This document shows, piece after piece, positions 31,230 to 41,661 of a DNA stretch of 41,703 nucleotides. The translations under genes and the position numbers were made by a program. Positions within the stretch are counted from its first letter, which is position 1; every line of letters begins with the position of its first letter. Origin of the DNA: Podochytrium sp. JEL0797 (taxonomy: Eukaryota > Chytridiomycota > Chytridiomycetes > Chytridiales > Chytriomycetaceae); the NCBI GenBank assembly GCA_027596195.1, contig JADGJG010000114.1:1-41703 (forward strand). The letters are read 5' to 3'. Under the pieces are notes generated by a model. It saw only the letters and a list, made by a program, of their open reading frames with translations. It did not search any database and was not told the origin of the DNA.

Positions 31230-32051
31230 TCAAACAGACGCGCCCAAATGCACCGGCTCCATCGATACAGTGGCACAATGAGTTGGCAATGACTGTACTC
31301 CCCCGTCCACAGTTTCCGTCGCCACCAAACCGTCAGCCACGCGAAGGGCGGTCAATTTCGGCTCCACACCAACCAACTCAGACGCAACAAGCCCACACTC
31401 GGGTTCCTCTGTAAACCTCGCCTCGTCATTCAAAACGCTGCTCTCATGAGATGCACCCGCTGACTCAACCTCCTCTGCTGTGCCTGCACGGGACAACTCC
31501 CCACCAACACCTGCTAATGGTCCAGAATGCGATGCAACTGTATCCTGTAACCGAACCACACCCTTCATGGACACAACCTGCACCAAATCTGAACTAGACG
31601 CGCCGCACCCCGCGGCCTCAATTCCAACCATGAGCGCCTCGTCATGCACCTCCACCACCGTCTCCACACTCCCATGCTGCACACTAGAAGCACCACCTTC
31701 CTCGTGCGAAGCCCACGTAGGATCAGGACCGGGTACGTACGCAGCCTTCTGGCCACGGACCTGCTCAGGCAGCACCGGCACCACAACAGGCGGCAGCGTT
31801 GTCATTTCCGCGGTACCAGCATTAGCAGCGTCGGAAGCAGAGCGATAAGGCGGCAGCGTTGGCAATCTGTTGGCCCGCGCCCTAGCAGCGCGGGAGACGA
31901 GGAACGGGGTTTGGCGTCTGGTATCGGGTGCAGGGGAAAAGTCGGCATATTGGTTGTCGGGCCGCAGAATGCACCAGCGGACGAGGGCAATGACTCCCAG
32001 AAGGAAAGCGAGGGCCGCGAGGAGTTCGAAGAGGATGACGAACCAGAACAT
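31230..32051 (-). CDS. single-pass membrane protein, long tail with PPY
   Basis: 273 residues from ATG at 32051. The helix MFWFVILFELLAALAFLLGV is followed by a basic segment and RANRLPTLPPYRSASDAA, which echoes the VPTLPAYTLPMRQAT motif of paralogues A-C. The long remainder is rich in Ala, Val, Glu and Ser with no known domain. Gene order, strand and topology place it with the small membrane genes, but overall similarity is weak. Confidence 0.65.
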   Translation of the reverse strand: MFWFVILFELLAALAFLLGVIALVRWCILRPDNQYADFSPAPDTRRQTPFLVSRAARARANRLPTLPPYRSASDAANAGTAEMTTLPPVVVPVLPEQVRGQKAAYVPGPDPTWASHEEGGASSVQHGSVETVVEVHDEALMVGIEAAGCGASSSDLVQVVSMKGVVRLQDTVASHSGPLAGVGGELSRAGTAEEVESAGASHESSVLNDEARFTEEPECGLVASELVGVEPKLTALRVADGLVATETVDGGVQSLPTHCATVSMEPVHLGASV

Positions 32052-32219
32052 GGGTCGGCTTTTTGGTTGGGAAAATTCTATGGGTCAAAGTCCGCGTGGG
32101 ACTTTTTCGCTTGTGGGATCAGGTCGGATCGGACTCGAGTCGTATATTCAAACATGAATAGTACAAGCAGCAAGAAAGCAAAAACAACGCGTCATTGGGA
32201 CCCCTCCCAGCATCTGAAA

Positions 32220-32489
32220 TCACTTGTGGACCCCTTCCTCCAACACACTGACACGCGCAGACGCACCACCAGGCAGCGAATGCTCTGACCCAGTTGGAGT
32301 GCGAACGGGACTTGGCAAACTCAGACTCTTTGTGGGGTAAGGTGTTGTGATTTGGAAAATGTCCGTCTCGCTCTTCGAGTGTCGGTTCCGTTGGCGTTTG
32401 CAAAGGCGGCAGCACGCGACGATGGAAAAGGAGAGGATGGCAGCACCAGCCACAGCCACAAAGGTGAAGATGAGAAGGGGGGAGAACAT
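32220..32489 (-). CDS. small single-pass membrane protein
   Basis: 89 residues from ATG at 32489: helix MFSPLLIFTFVAVAGAAILS continuing FSIVACC, then basic RLCKRQRNRHSK and a Ser/Thr/Pro-rich tail with ITTPYPTKSLSLPSP. No strict PPxY. It is the eighth and last small membrane protein of the minus-strand series. Assignment rests on topology only. Confidence 0.5.
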   Translation of the reverse strand: MFSPLLIFTFVAVAGAAILSFSIVACCRLCKRQRNRHSKSETDIFQITTPYPTKSLSLPSPVRTPTGSEHSLPGGASARVSVLEEGVHK

Positions 32490-33449
32490 TGTTGAATTTG
32501 GAATCGTTTTTGCTTGCAAAAGGACCACAACAAAGGGGAACCTAAACTTTTTTGGGAAAAAACGGGGTTTGGAGGAGGGATCCGGGTTTGGATCCGCTAA
32601 AAAGTATCTGATGACTGTGGTTTCAAAATTAGGAAAGAATGTTGAAGCTCGAAATTAAAATTCGCTCAAAGCGAGATCTGGGCCTCACAGGTGGTGCAGC
32701 GTCATAGCTCGATGATGCCTGATTTCCCGGCGGATGATTGTGGGGTTGTCGGTTTCTTTCGTTTTCAATCGAGGCTATTTTTTGAACACGTCCGAAAAAA
32801 ACTGGCCCACATTTTTCAATCCACCGACACTGGATCGCTTAATTGGCTCACAAGAGCTTCGTTCTTTCTCCCCGCTTTCTAGACCTCGAAAAAAATAGAC
32901 GGCCGGATTGAACCATCCAGACATGCCACCCACCACCAACAACACAAATCCAAATACTCAAAATCCACGGGGCACTTGCGGAATTAGGAGCAAGCGCGTA
33001 ACTGCGAAACACCGTTGATGGGATATTGCAAGTTTTGTCCGACTTTTGTCTGATTTCATTTTAATCTGATGAGAAATGGCATTTGGTGGGTAATACACGA
33101 AGACCATGCCAACAGGTACGAGCCAGCTGCCAGATCGGCCCAAAGTAAAACCAGACGCGATAAGTTCCGTATGCATTGGAAATCCAACATTCATACGTCA
33201 AATCGCCGAAAACAAGTCCTAGAGTGTCCCGGATGATGCATTATGATTTATATTACTTTTGTCCAGAATTGGTTCTAATAACATCAAGAAACACAGGAAT
33301 CCCTCACAAGTCTTAATGATATTCGCGCGGATGATGCCGAGATTCGGAAGGAAAGTTGGTGTCTGCCAGGTTGTCTTGCATTTCTTTCAGATGGATGGAG
33401 AATTTGATAAAAAATTGTGATAAACGCGAATCTCGATTTATTACCAATT
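32490..33449. other. gene-poor interval
   Basis: About 960 bp without a supportable gene. Short ORFs (for example minus 33194-32958) have no recognised motif. A/T-rich sequence and the first exon's promoter for the gene at 32220 should be here; nothing else was seen. Confidence 0.5.
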
Positions 33450-34650
33450 TTATTCCAGCTGGAAAACTTCATACTCCTCCATTTTACACGAATAGATTCC
33501 ACTATAATTCATTTCTGTCGTTCCCAGAAACTCTCCCGGAGACTTCACTTGGAGAGACTGGGCAGAACCTCCGGAAAAGCAAACTCTTCCGGAAATTCTC
33601 AACTCGGCAGATGACCCAAACGAAGGACCACCGTGTGCACTGCCACCATGGATCCCGGAAGCAGGAAACTTTTGATCGCGAGCAAACGGATACATTTGCC
33701 AATCTGTCAATTGACCAGCGACAGGAGTCCCAGCAAAAAGACACATTTGATTGACTGGAATCCAATTTCCACTCGAGGTCCACGCCGAGTCGACAAATCC
33801 ACCAACAATTCGCCCATTCACAGTTTTGATCACCGTCAACGTGTTTTGCTTCCCATCACAGGCCTTGTGAAACTCGGCATTGCTGAAATCGGAAGTTGAA
33901 GCTCGAAAAAGAAGACTTGCGCGACTAGGAAGAAAAGAGCAGACCAAGTGAAGTCGGTGGATCAGCGACGGTGCATTGCGCAGCACCGTGGAATCCTCAA
34001 ACAGATTGGGCTCCCCTGCCTCAACCGCATAATGCGCCTTGAGCAACAACTGGACATTTTCCGGCAGGACAGAAAGCAGTGGACTGACTTGGGCAGCGAA
34101 AACTTGGATGGAAAACGTGAAAAGGCCCACGTAGGGGGTCAAGTCGGCAATGTCAAGTCGAGCTTTCTCGGCGTCGAAGTCGGCCGTCGTGCCGGCTTCA
34201 ATCGAGAGTTCCTCGCACCCTTGCTGAGCTTTCGCCCAACCAATCAACAACCTCTACTTGTCCGTATTTCCCAGCCGTTTGAAATGAAACACGCGCTCAA
34301 AGTGCTCCATGCTCATTCCACTCAGCGCATCGCGTCCACATTCCACCGCTTCCACCATGTTTGAAACCATCTTCAACAGAGCTGTGTCTTTGAATTGCTG
34401 GTGTCCGAGCTTGTCGCACAGGACGTAGAACTCGAAAGCGTTTTGGGAGGTGGGCATGTTGGCGCCGAAGTGGGCGAGGCATTGGTTCTTGACAGACGGA
34501 AGCAACAGTTGGTCTGAAAAGAGAGAAACCTTGAAATTATTGAATCCGCAACCTGGGAAGTGCCCGTGTAGATGAATTCGAGGGTCGTGTTGAGTGTTTC
34601 GATTTCCACATTGGGATGGGACAGCGCGGCTCGAATTTCATCTCGACGCG
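33450..34650 (-). pseudogene. BTB-TLDc protein, broken copy B2
   Basis: Only the second half of the BTB domain is present (TLNTTLEFIYTGTSQVADS, about 34600-34540). A 1-bp deletion near 34530 then shifts the frame into LLPSVKNQCLAHFGAN and VSNMVEAVECGRDALSG. A single in-frame TAG (34254-34256) separates KRLGNTDK from RLLIGWAKAQQG, after which 267 codons run open. They contain ADFDAEKARLDIADLTPYVG and a complete TLDc domain (LLFRASTSDF, FHKACDGKQNTLTVIKTVNG, IVGGFVDSAW, WQMYPFARDQ). It is related to B1 (9875-11192) but broken differently, so each was lost independently. The TLDc frame may have survived longest. Confidence 0.75.
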
Positions 34651-34839
34651 CTCATTCCAACTAGAAAATATCAATATAATTCAACGTTTCAATACACACT
34701 TAAATATGGAATCACATATCCAACTCTTCTTCTAAAAAATCACGGTTCAACACCAAATAATTCCGAAGTTGCGCGAAACAGAAACGGAACAGGTTGTCCA
34801 AGCAAACGAACCAGGTTCAAAAAACCCCACCAACGTGAA

Positions 34840-36695
34840 ATGCCTCTCCCCACGGGATCAACAACGGGAGTCGAGCCCCAACTCCTCAGCTTCTCGTTCA
34901 ACCAGGACGCGTCGTGTGTGGCAGCGTCGTTTCCGTCTGGCGGCTTTTCGATCTTCAACAGCGAGCCGTTTGGTCGCTTCTTTACAAACAAGGACAAGAA
35001 GCGCTTGGGAGTCGTCGAGATGCTGTTCTGCACTTCGCTGGTGGCCCTGGTCGAGAAGGACAATGCGCAGCGCAAGTTGGTGATCCAAAACACAAAGGTA
35101 TCGTGTCTCGTACTGCACCACTCCGAAGCAGTTACTATATCTCCTTACTACTTCTAATCGCTTACTCCATCTCTACTTATCACTTACAGAGAGACTCGAC
35201 CATCTGCGAACTCTCGTTCGTGTCGCCCATCCTCAAAGTCAAACTCAACCGGAAGCGCCTCATCGTGGTCCTTGAAGAGCACATTTACATCTACGACATT
35301 GCCAACATGAAACTCATCCACACCATCGACACGGCCCCGAATCCACACGGTGCGTGCTGCCGTTTTTGTGTCTCTCCCGTTCCCATAACGACTCCGCCAA
35401 ACACGTGGAATTCGAACCCAATCCAGACGTTCCATTTCGAACCCAACGTTCCATTCGAATTCATTCCGCTGCATCATCCCCACATCCCAACCCGTTTCCT
35501 CCCCCGAATATCGAATTCCCGATTTATAAGGATTCTCACACACCACACCCTTTCGAAACTCAGCCCTCTGCGCCCTCTCTCCTTCCTCCGAAAACTGCTA
35601 CCTCGCCTACCCGCCCTCCACCTCAGGCATCTCGTCCGGTGACCTTCTCCTGTTTGACGTCATCAACCTGCAAGCCGTGAATATCGTGCAAGCCCACAAG
35701 TCTCCATTGTCGGTTATTGAGTTTAGTTTTGATGGGTCGCTTGTTGCAACGAGTAGTGATAAGGTGCGTGTGTGAGTGAGGAAACCGGAGCGAAGCGATT
35801 CGACGCGTGTGAGCGGCACAGCTTCAACACTTTCGAAAGTTTCTGGACGTGAGCGAAGCGATCGAAAAGAGCCCAAAACAAGGCCGGCATGGGATAAATA
35901 TTGACTCCCCACAAACCACAACAGGGAACCGTAATCCGCGTCTTCTCCGTCCCCACCGGTCAAAAACTCTTCCAACTCCGCCGCGGAACCTACAACGCCA
36001 ACATCTACTCCCTTTCCTTTGATCTATCCAACAAATATCTCTGCGTGTCAAGCGACACAGACACGATCCATATTTACAAGCTGCTCTCAGAAGCGGAACG
36101 CAAAGAGCAGGAGAAGGAATCAAAGCGGCTGAGTGGTGGACAAGGGGATTCATTGTTTGGAACGTCGCCTCAGCAGGCACCAGCAGTAGAAGGATCTAGT
36201 TTCTCGAGTTCAACGGCAGGAAGTTTGTCGAGAACGATGGGGGCATATTTCGGAGCTGGAATCGCTGCCGCGTGAGTGACACTCCCACCACCTTCCATCC
36301 ATCATCACATCCACTCAACCCATTTACACAGCCGAACCCCCCTCGCCTCCGCCACCTCCGCCGTCTCCTCCTTCCTCCCCAACCAACTAACCGAAATCTT
36401 CGACCCCCAACGCGACTTTGCATTCGCCCGTGTCCCACAAACCGCGAAAGGATTCCAAAACACCTGCGCGATCCTCGGCGGCCCCGGCCCCCTCCCGACC
36501 ACCACTTCCTCCCCGTCCCCGTTCGGTGCACCGCCCGGGTTCGATACGCAGGAAGGGTTGAGCGCGAGTGTGGCGGGGGCGCCGTTGCAGCTTGTGGTGG
36601 TTAGCGGGAGTGGGTTTTATTACACGTTTGGGATTGATGCGGAGATGGGGGGGGAGTGTATGCAGTTGAAGGAGTTTTCGTTGTTGGATGATTGA
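34840..36695 (+). CDS. ATG18: PROPPIN WD40 protein Atg18
   Basis: Exons 34840-35097, 35190-35349, 35564-35763, 35925-36271 and 36332-36695 (introns of 92, 214, 161 and 60 bp) give 442 residues. PROPPINs are seven-bladed propellers that bind PI3P and PI(3,5)P2 and act in autophagosome formation and vacuole homeostasis. Family signs: [17 protein letters not shown] near the start, [56 protein letters not shown], and [20 protein letters not shown] with the phosphoinositide-binding RRG, followed by [14 protein letters not shown]. The loop after that blade is Ser/Gln-rich. The 214-bp intron is long for this window. Assignment is firm; Atg18 versus a paralogue such as Atg21/Hsv2 is less so. Confidence 0.9.
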
Positions 36696-36799
36696 TGATC
36701 ATTTGTTTGAGGACGTGGGGTGTATTTTTTTGCTTTAAATAACATATGGATGGTAGCCAGCGGGAGCGGGTATTTTGCTTACACTTTGGTCGGAGAAAG

Positions 36800-36985
36800 G
36801 GGGTAAAGCAGTGCTCCCAAATTTGGTGCGCCTCCTGCTCCGCCGATCAAGCCCATCATACCATTTCGATTTACGTCAACCCCAAGGAGTGTTGCGTTGG
36901 TCTCCATGGCACAATCCCATTGGCGATTTGGCAGTCGATGAACGGACGACACTGGGTCACCTTCCGCTCTTAGTTGCTTGAGCAA
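36800..36985 (+). pseudogene. relic of receptor C-terminal domain
   Basis: FDLRQPQGVLRWSPWHNPIG (about 36857-36930), followed after a 1-base shift by QSMNGRHWVTFRS (to 36973), matches RQQKLLLRWSEWFGVIGDIQ and SLHGRQWVTLRS of R3. No other receptor sequence is near. The DNA is nearly the same as in the 25.3-kb relic. It lies downstream of ATG18. Confidence 0.7.
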
Positions 36986-37602
36986 ATGTTGAGTGAAGCG
37001 CTTGCGTTACTAAAAAAATGCGGTTGCTTCACGGCGGAGATGGGGCTTTGCGTTTTGACCAAGCAACCACACTCAAAAACTCATTTTTCCAAACAACGCA
37101 CCAACCAGTATGGATTGACGTTGGAAGAGCCGGTATTTCAAGTGTCGGTGTGAAGACAAAATTGGATTTCTTTTGCAAGAGGCGATGCAACAGCAGTGGA
37201 AGGCCAAATCGGAGTGAATTCATGCTGCCAATCGCAAAAGGTGGGCTGCTATGACACAGGTGGAGCGCGTTCTCGCGGTGGCCCTTGTGTGCTGCCAATT
37301 GCAGGATTTAGGAATTTAATGTCATTTAAAACTATTCCCATTGAAGAAAACTATTGTGCCGGGCCCGACTATGGGATCGTACCAAAACGAATCCCCGTTC
37401 GCAAAGGCCAAGCGACCCAAAAGTGATACGTTTTCGTATCGTCATCTGCCATTCCCCACGACGAAGGAGGTCTGGAGGCTGAAACCCCACCCAACTAAAG
37501 ACACACGCATGGGTTCAGCATGCAGAGTTCGACACCCAGCGAAAATAAAAAGCGGCAACCGGCGAGTTTCTCGATCAACCAAAAAAGACTCACCCATTCA
37601 TC
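36986..37602. other. gene-poor interval upstream of the LysM-DM9 gene
   Basis: About 620 bp with only short, motif-free ORFs in several frames. It should hold the promoter of the gene starting at 37603. No TATA box or repeat stood out. Confidence 0.4.
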
Positions 37603-38801
37603 ATGACGCAATACACGGTCCAACCCGGCGACACGCCCTACGAAATCGCACAGCGCCACGGCCTCTCTCTTGAGCAGTTGTACGGAATGAACCCGGGTCT
37701 CCAGAACCACGTCTACGATCTGCAGATTGGTACCTGTCTTTGTTGTGATCCCTTATTTAATTAAGGGGTTTGATCTGATGGTGTATTGTATCAGGCACCG
37801 TGTTGAACACGAGCCACGGTCACCACCAGTCCCCGCCAATGACCCCTCCCAACTGCGGCAACAACGACAACTTTGGAAACAACAACAACGGTGGATACCC
37901 GCAACAGAATGTTGTTGTTGAGGAACGCAAGGAAGAAGAGTCCATCTGGAACTCCACTGGGATGCACGTAAGAAGCGTGTTTGTTGTTTCACTCATCCAT
38001 GATCACCCTTCGAGAAAATTCCATTTCACCCGCGCTCACACCCCGTTATATTACTAGGTTGCCGAAGGTGTGATCGGTACTGCCGCTGTGGTCGGTCTCG
38101 GTGCCCTCGCGATGGGAGAGTGGAAGAAGCAGAGCAAACACAATGCCCAGTCGAATGCTCCCGCTTTCAGCCAATACCAGTCTTCCGCGGGTCCTTTGTT
38201 CTGGTAACCCAACCCCCTCACTCTCTTACCCCCTTTTCGCTTTGATTTACTTACAGCTGGTTTTCTTTCGCTTCTGATCATCCAGGCGTCCTGTCCAACC
38301 TGGCCAACAGTCTCCCCAAGACGCGATCCAGTTGGGAAGAGACGGCGACGGCACGCCATTGTACGCGGCTCGCGCGTCCGTGTGGGGAGGCTGGCACGTC
38401 GGTAAAGCGAATGGACGCGGGGATGTGTACATTTCGTATGGAGGCAAGGAGGAGAAGATTCGTGGTGCTTATGAGGTTTGTAGTCGCGTTCTCCTTTTTT
38501 GCGGTGCCTTTCGTGCCTTGGGATTGACCCCCGGTTTGCAAAAAAACAGATGCTTTGCGGTAACCCCCGCGGAATCTCAGTCATCCCCCAATCCGGCGCC
38601 ATCAATCTCCAACAACTCCCAAGCCAACCCATCGATGCTGGACACGAGGCCAATGGCGACAGACTCTACGTTGCGATTGCCGATCACCAGGGCAGTGTCC
38701 AAGTTGGCAAGTGTTCTGCGAGCAACCAGAGTGGATGCAATTTCCCGTATGGTGGGAAGGAGGTGGCGTACAAGTCTTACCGCGTTGTGGTGATTGTTTG
38801 A
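37603..38801 (+). CDS. LysM - DM9 (DUF3421) fusion protein
   Basis: Exons 37603-37729, 37795-37967, 38058-38203, 38286-38475 and 38550-38801 (introns of 65, 90, 82 and 74 bp) give 295 residues. Residues 1-43 are a LysM module (TQYTVQPGDTPYEIAQRHGL, LEQLYGMNPGLQ). An Asn/Pro-rich spacer, a Gly/Ala-rich hydrophobic segment (VIGTAAVVGLGALAMG), and two DM9 repeats follow: PLYAARASVWGGWHVGKANG ending ISYGGKEEKIRGAYE, and RLYVAIADHQGSVQVGK ending YGGKEVAYKSYRV. LysM binds chitin- or peptidoglycan-type sugars. DM9 proteins of insects and bivalves act as mannose-type lectins in immunity. No signal peptide is seen, so location is uncertain. Exon 1 is paralogous to that of the gene at 7823. Confidence 0.88.
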
Positions 38802-39069
38802 AGAGTGGGGGTGGGTAATAGTGTTTATACTCTCACTGGTTGTGTGCATATCCTTTTTTTGCTTTTCCGGTGGAGAGGTGGCAGTTTTTGCTTGATTAAA
38901 GTACATTGTTGTTATTGCCTTGTTATATGCGGGAAGGGGCGGACAATGGGCCTTTGTTGATCAAGGCTTCGACTTGGGCCCAACAATGGCTCCCGGAGTC
39001 ACAATGGAAAAACAAAGGAAAAACAGCCCCAACCCCCAGTCTCTTGTCTCCAAAGATCTAAACCCGTCC

Positions 39070-39408
39070 ATGCGCACTCAACCTGCCAGACTTCTCCACG
39101 CGGCCATTGTGATCCTTGCAACAGCATATCTCGTTTCAACGGCACCTACCCCCCTTGTCCGAAACCACGACTCCACTGGCACCTTACTCGAAGGCGACCT
39201 CGCCATTTCTGCACCCACACCTCTCCTCAACATCGCGTCCACCATACCCTCTGCAGCGTTTGCAAAGACGCCTGAACATTTGCAGTTGATGCGTGACCGG
39301 AATCATTCAACAGTCGAGGACCTGCATCGCGAGGTGGTGTCCATTTTGTCGCGGATTACGGGGGAACTGGGCGGGTTGAAGGGGAGGGTGGGTGATGGGG
39401 AGTTGTGA
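39070..39408 (+). CDS. small secreted protein, unknown
   Basis: 112 residues from ATG at 39070; an in-frame ATG at 39004 would bury the signal sequence. MRTQPARLLHAAIVILATAY leads to LVSTAPTP, a good signal peptide with a cleavage site near Ala. The mature part is Thr/Pro-rich, then a helical end (VEDLHREVVSILSRITGELG). No Cys and no known domain. Real expression is uncertain. Confidence 0.5.
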   Translation: MRTQPARLLHAAIVILATAYLVSTAPTPLVRNHDSTGTLLEGDLAISAPTPLLNIASTIPSAAFAKTPEHLQLMRDRNHSTVEDLHREVVSILSRITGELGGLKGRVGDGEL

Positions 39409-39662
39409 TTTTCTAAAGTGCGTTGATTAAATTAAACTGAATGGGGATTTTCGCCTCCCACGCACGCACTGCCTACTATTTTAACAGCAATTTCCTTGAT
39501 GGTTTGAGTGCCCACAACTTTTGGAACGCGGTGCACTCAAAAAAAAATCCGTCCCCCGAAAAAACCCCAAAAATTATGCGCTTTTATTCTCTGAACCCCC
39601 CACCCCATCCCCAAGGATATCTATAAAGCAAAAACCACCCCTTGTAATTCTAAAAATCACTC

Positions 39663-41661
39663 TCATACAACCCCGCGACTCCTCACCCACTCCCCCGCCC
39701 TTCCCCCCACCCACCCCCTCCCCTCCTCCTCCGCCTTCCCCCTCCACCTCCCCACCTCCCTCCTCTCCACCTTTTTGACCTGCACCACAAAAGCCCCGGC
39801 CACAGCGCGATGATCACTCATGACACTCTCCTGCCTCCCATACGAAACCTCGCGCACCTCATGCATGGACCGGTGCAAAATCCGATCACAATACGACGGG
39901 ATACGTTTCTTCTCCGAACTATCATACGCGGTCGATCCCGGATCGTACTTGAAAGTCGGTGCAAAGTGAATCGGGGGTTCACGAAACGTTTGAAGCGCAA
40001 ACGTCGGGTTCGTTGCGAACTGGAGGGAGAGTTGATCCGATGCGAGGAGGGCGGAATAGTCGCGTGTTTGAACAAGATTGTGAACTTGCGCGTGGGGGAG
40101 GTTGATGCGGTAATTCAGATCTCCACTCAAGAAAACCGTTTCATGGTCCTATTCAATAAAACACCATTTAGAGGAATTCACCTAAAAAGGGAGAACATAA
40201 TTCTCACCAAAATCATACTCCCGTCCCCACCCTGCACCCAAACCCTCCCCTCCTCCGCCTCCAAAACCCCACCTTCAAACACAACCCCCTCCCGAATATT
40301 CACCAAATCATTATTCCGTGCCGACACGTTCTCCTGATGCGCCGCCAAATGCACATTCACAAAACACAAACTCGTATCGTCAATCACGAGTCGAATCGCA
40401 ATAGCACCCTTATTCCCATGAAACCCACCCATCCCCGTTTTGACCTGCGAAGCACGCACCGAGCCGGGCAGAAGGGCGGGGTACTCCTCCGAAAGGATAT
40501 AAACGCACTGAAAGAGTCCAAACAACGAATGACACTCCAACAGTCGATAATGATGTTGCGGCAAACAATCCGCTAACCCCCTTGTAATGCGTTCGCGCCA
40601 AACAACCAGCCTCGCGTCTGATTTCGCCGCGTCCGGTTTCGTTGAAGTCGCGGACGTGAATTCCTTCAAAATCTGTTTCGCGTTCGCTTTCCTCGATTCA
40701 AGGTCCACGAGTTCTTGGAACCCAATGACAATAAGAGAAGGCGGGGTCGTGTGTTGGAATTGGGTGAACCATTCCGTGAGTGGCGGGCTCGGGAGAGCAT
40801 CCATGGCGTCGGGTTTGGAAGCGTTGATGTTCCACGTAGCGAGGAAGATGGGGAGGGGTCGATACGTTGTGAATTCGGTGGCATGGTCTCGTAAATATTT
40901 ATCTATCCCGCAAATAAGTTGAGTTGAAACCATTCAAATTGCAATCGAGGATGGGAGGGTTCACCTTTCCAATCCCGCATCAAAAACCCATCCCAAACCT
41001 TAATCGACCCAATCTCCGCCGCACACGAAACCACACACAGCTCCCCTGACTCGGCAACGCGTTTCGCATCCACCACCATACTACTCACACTACACCCCGC
41101 CCCCGCCAACGCCCCCGCCACAGTCGCCCCACCCAACCCTTTATGCCCCACAAACTCCTTCACAACAATCCACCCATCCCACGCACTCGTGTCGTAAATC
41201 GCAATCTTGCCCGTCGAAAACCCGCACCAGAGCATCGATTTCTCCACCAAACAGAGAGACACGCATTTGTAAATCCCCGTCGAGACGATATACCGTTTCG
41301 TATAAGTCGAAGCTTCCCAAACGATAATCTTGCCGTCTTCGTGGCCAGAATAAACAGGTCCGCCTTCAGGCCCGCCACCCGTGAGGGAAAGAAAATTCCC
41401 AGCGGTGCCGGTCACGTCGAGACGCGCGCGGAAGATGGTGGAGGCGGGGGAAGTGTCGATGGGTGGATTTGGTTCATGAATTTCGAGGGTTTTGGCGACG
41501 GTTGTCCAGAGGTATCGTTTTGGGCTGGAAGATTGAAAATTGGGTTTATACAAGACGGAAGGGGAGGTTGAAGGGAAAGGGGGGGGGGGGGGGGGGGTTC
41601 TAGAAAACCCGTCGTATATTACTGAACTGGCGCGTATTCCCCCATCGGATTTGTTTTTCAC
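39663..41661 (-). CDS. WD40-repeat inositol polyphosphate 5-phosphatase, 5' partial
   Basis: Exons 41661-40965, 40902-40208 and 40148-39663 (62- and 59-bp introns) give at least 625 residues. The frame has no ATG at its head; it opens at GTG 41661, and a TGA lies upstream near 41693. A first exon is therefore missing, or the 19-G run (41579-41597, coding poly-Pro) carries a length error. The N-terminal half is a WD40-type propeller (VYSGHEDGKIIVWEAS, IAIYDTSAWDGWIVVKEFVG, GSIKVWDGFL). The C-terminal half is the IPPc catalytic domain (FLATWNINA, IVIGFQELVDLES, GMGGFHGNKGAIAIRLV, FLSGDLNYRI, RIPSYCDRIL, SDHRAV), with the metal-binding Asp and the catalytic Asp/His kept. It removes the 5-phosphate from PI(4,5)P2-type lipids or inositol phosphates. 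Related WD40-IPPc proteins exist in plants and other fungi. Confidence 0.88.

Noticed and set aside
31644..32288. Plus-strand 214-codon frame
   Set aside because: Shadow of the minus-strand membrane protein at 31230-32051; no start context or motif.
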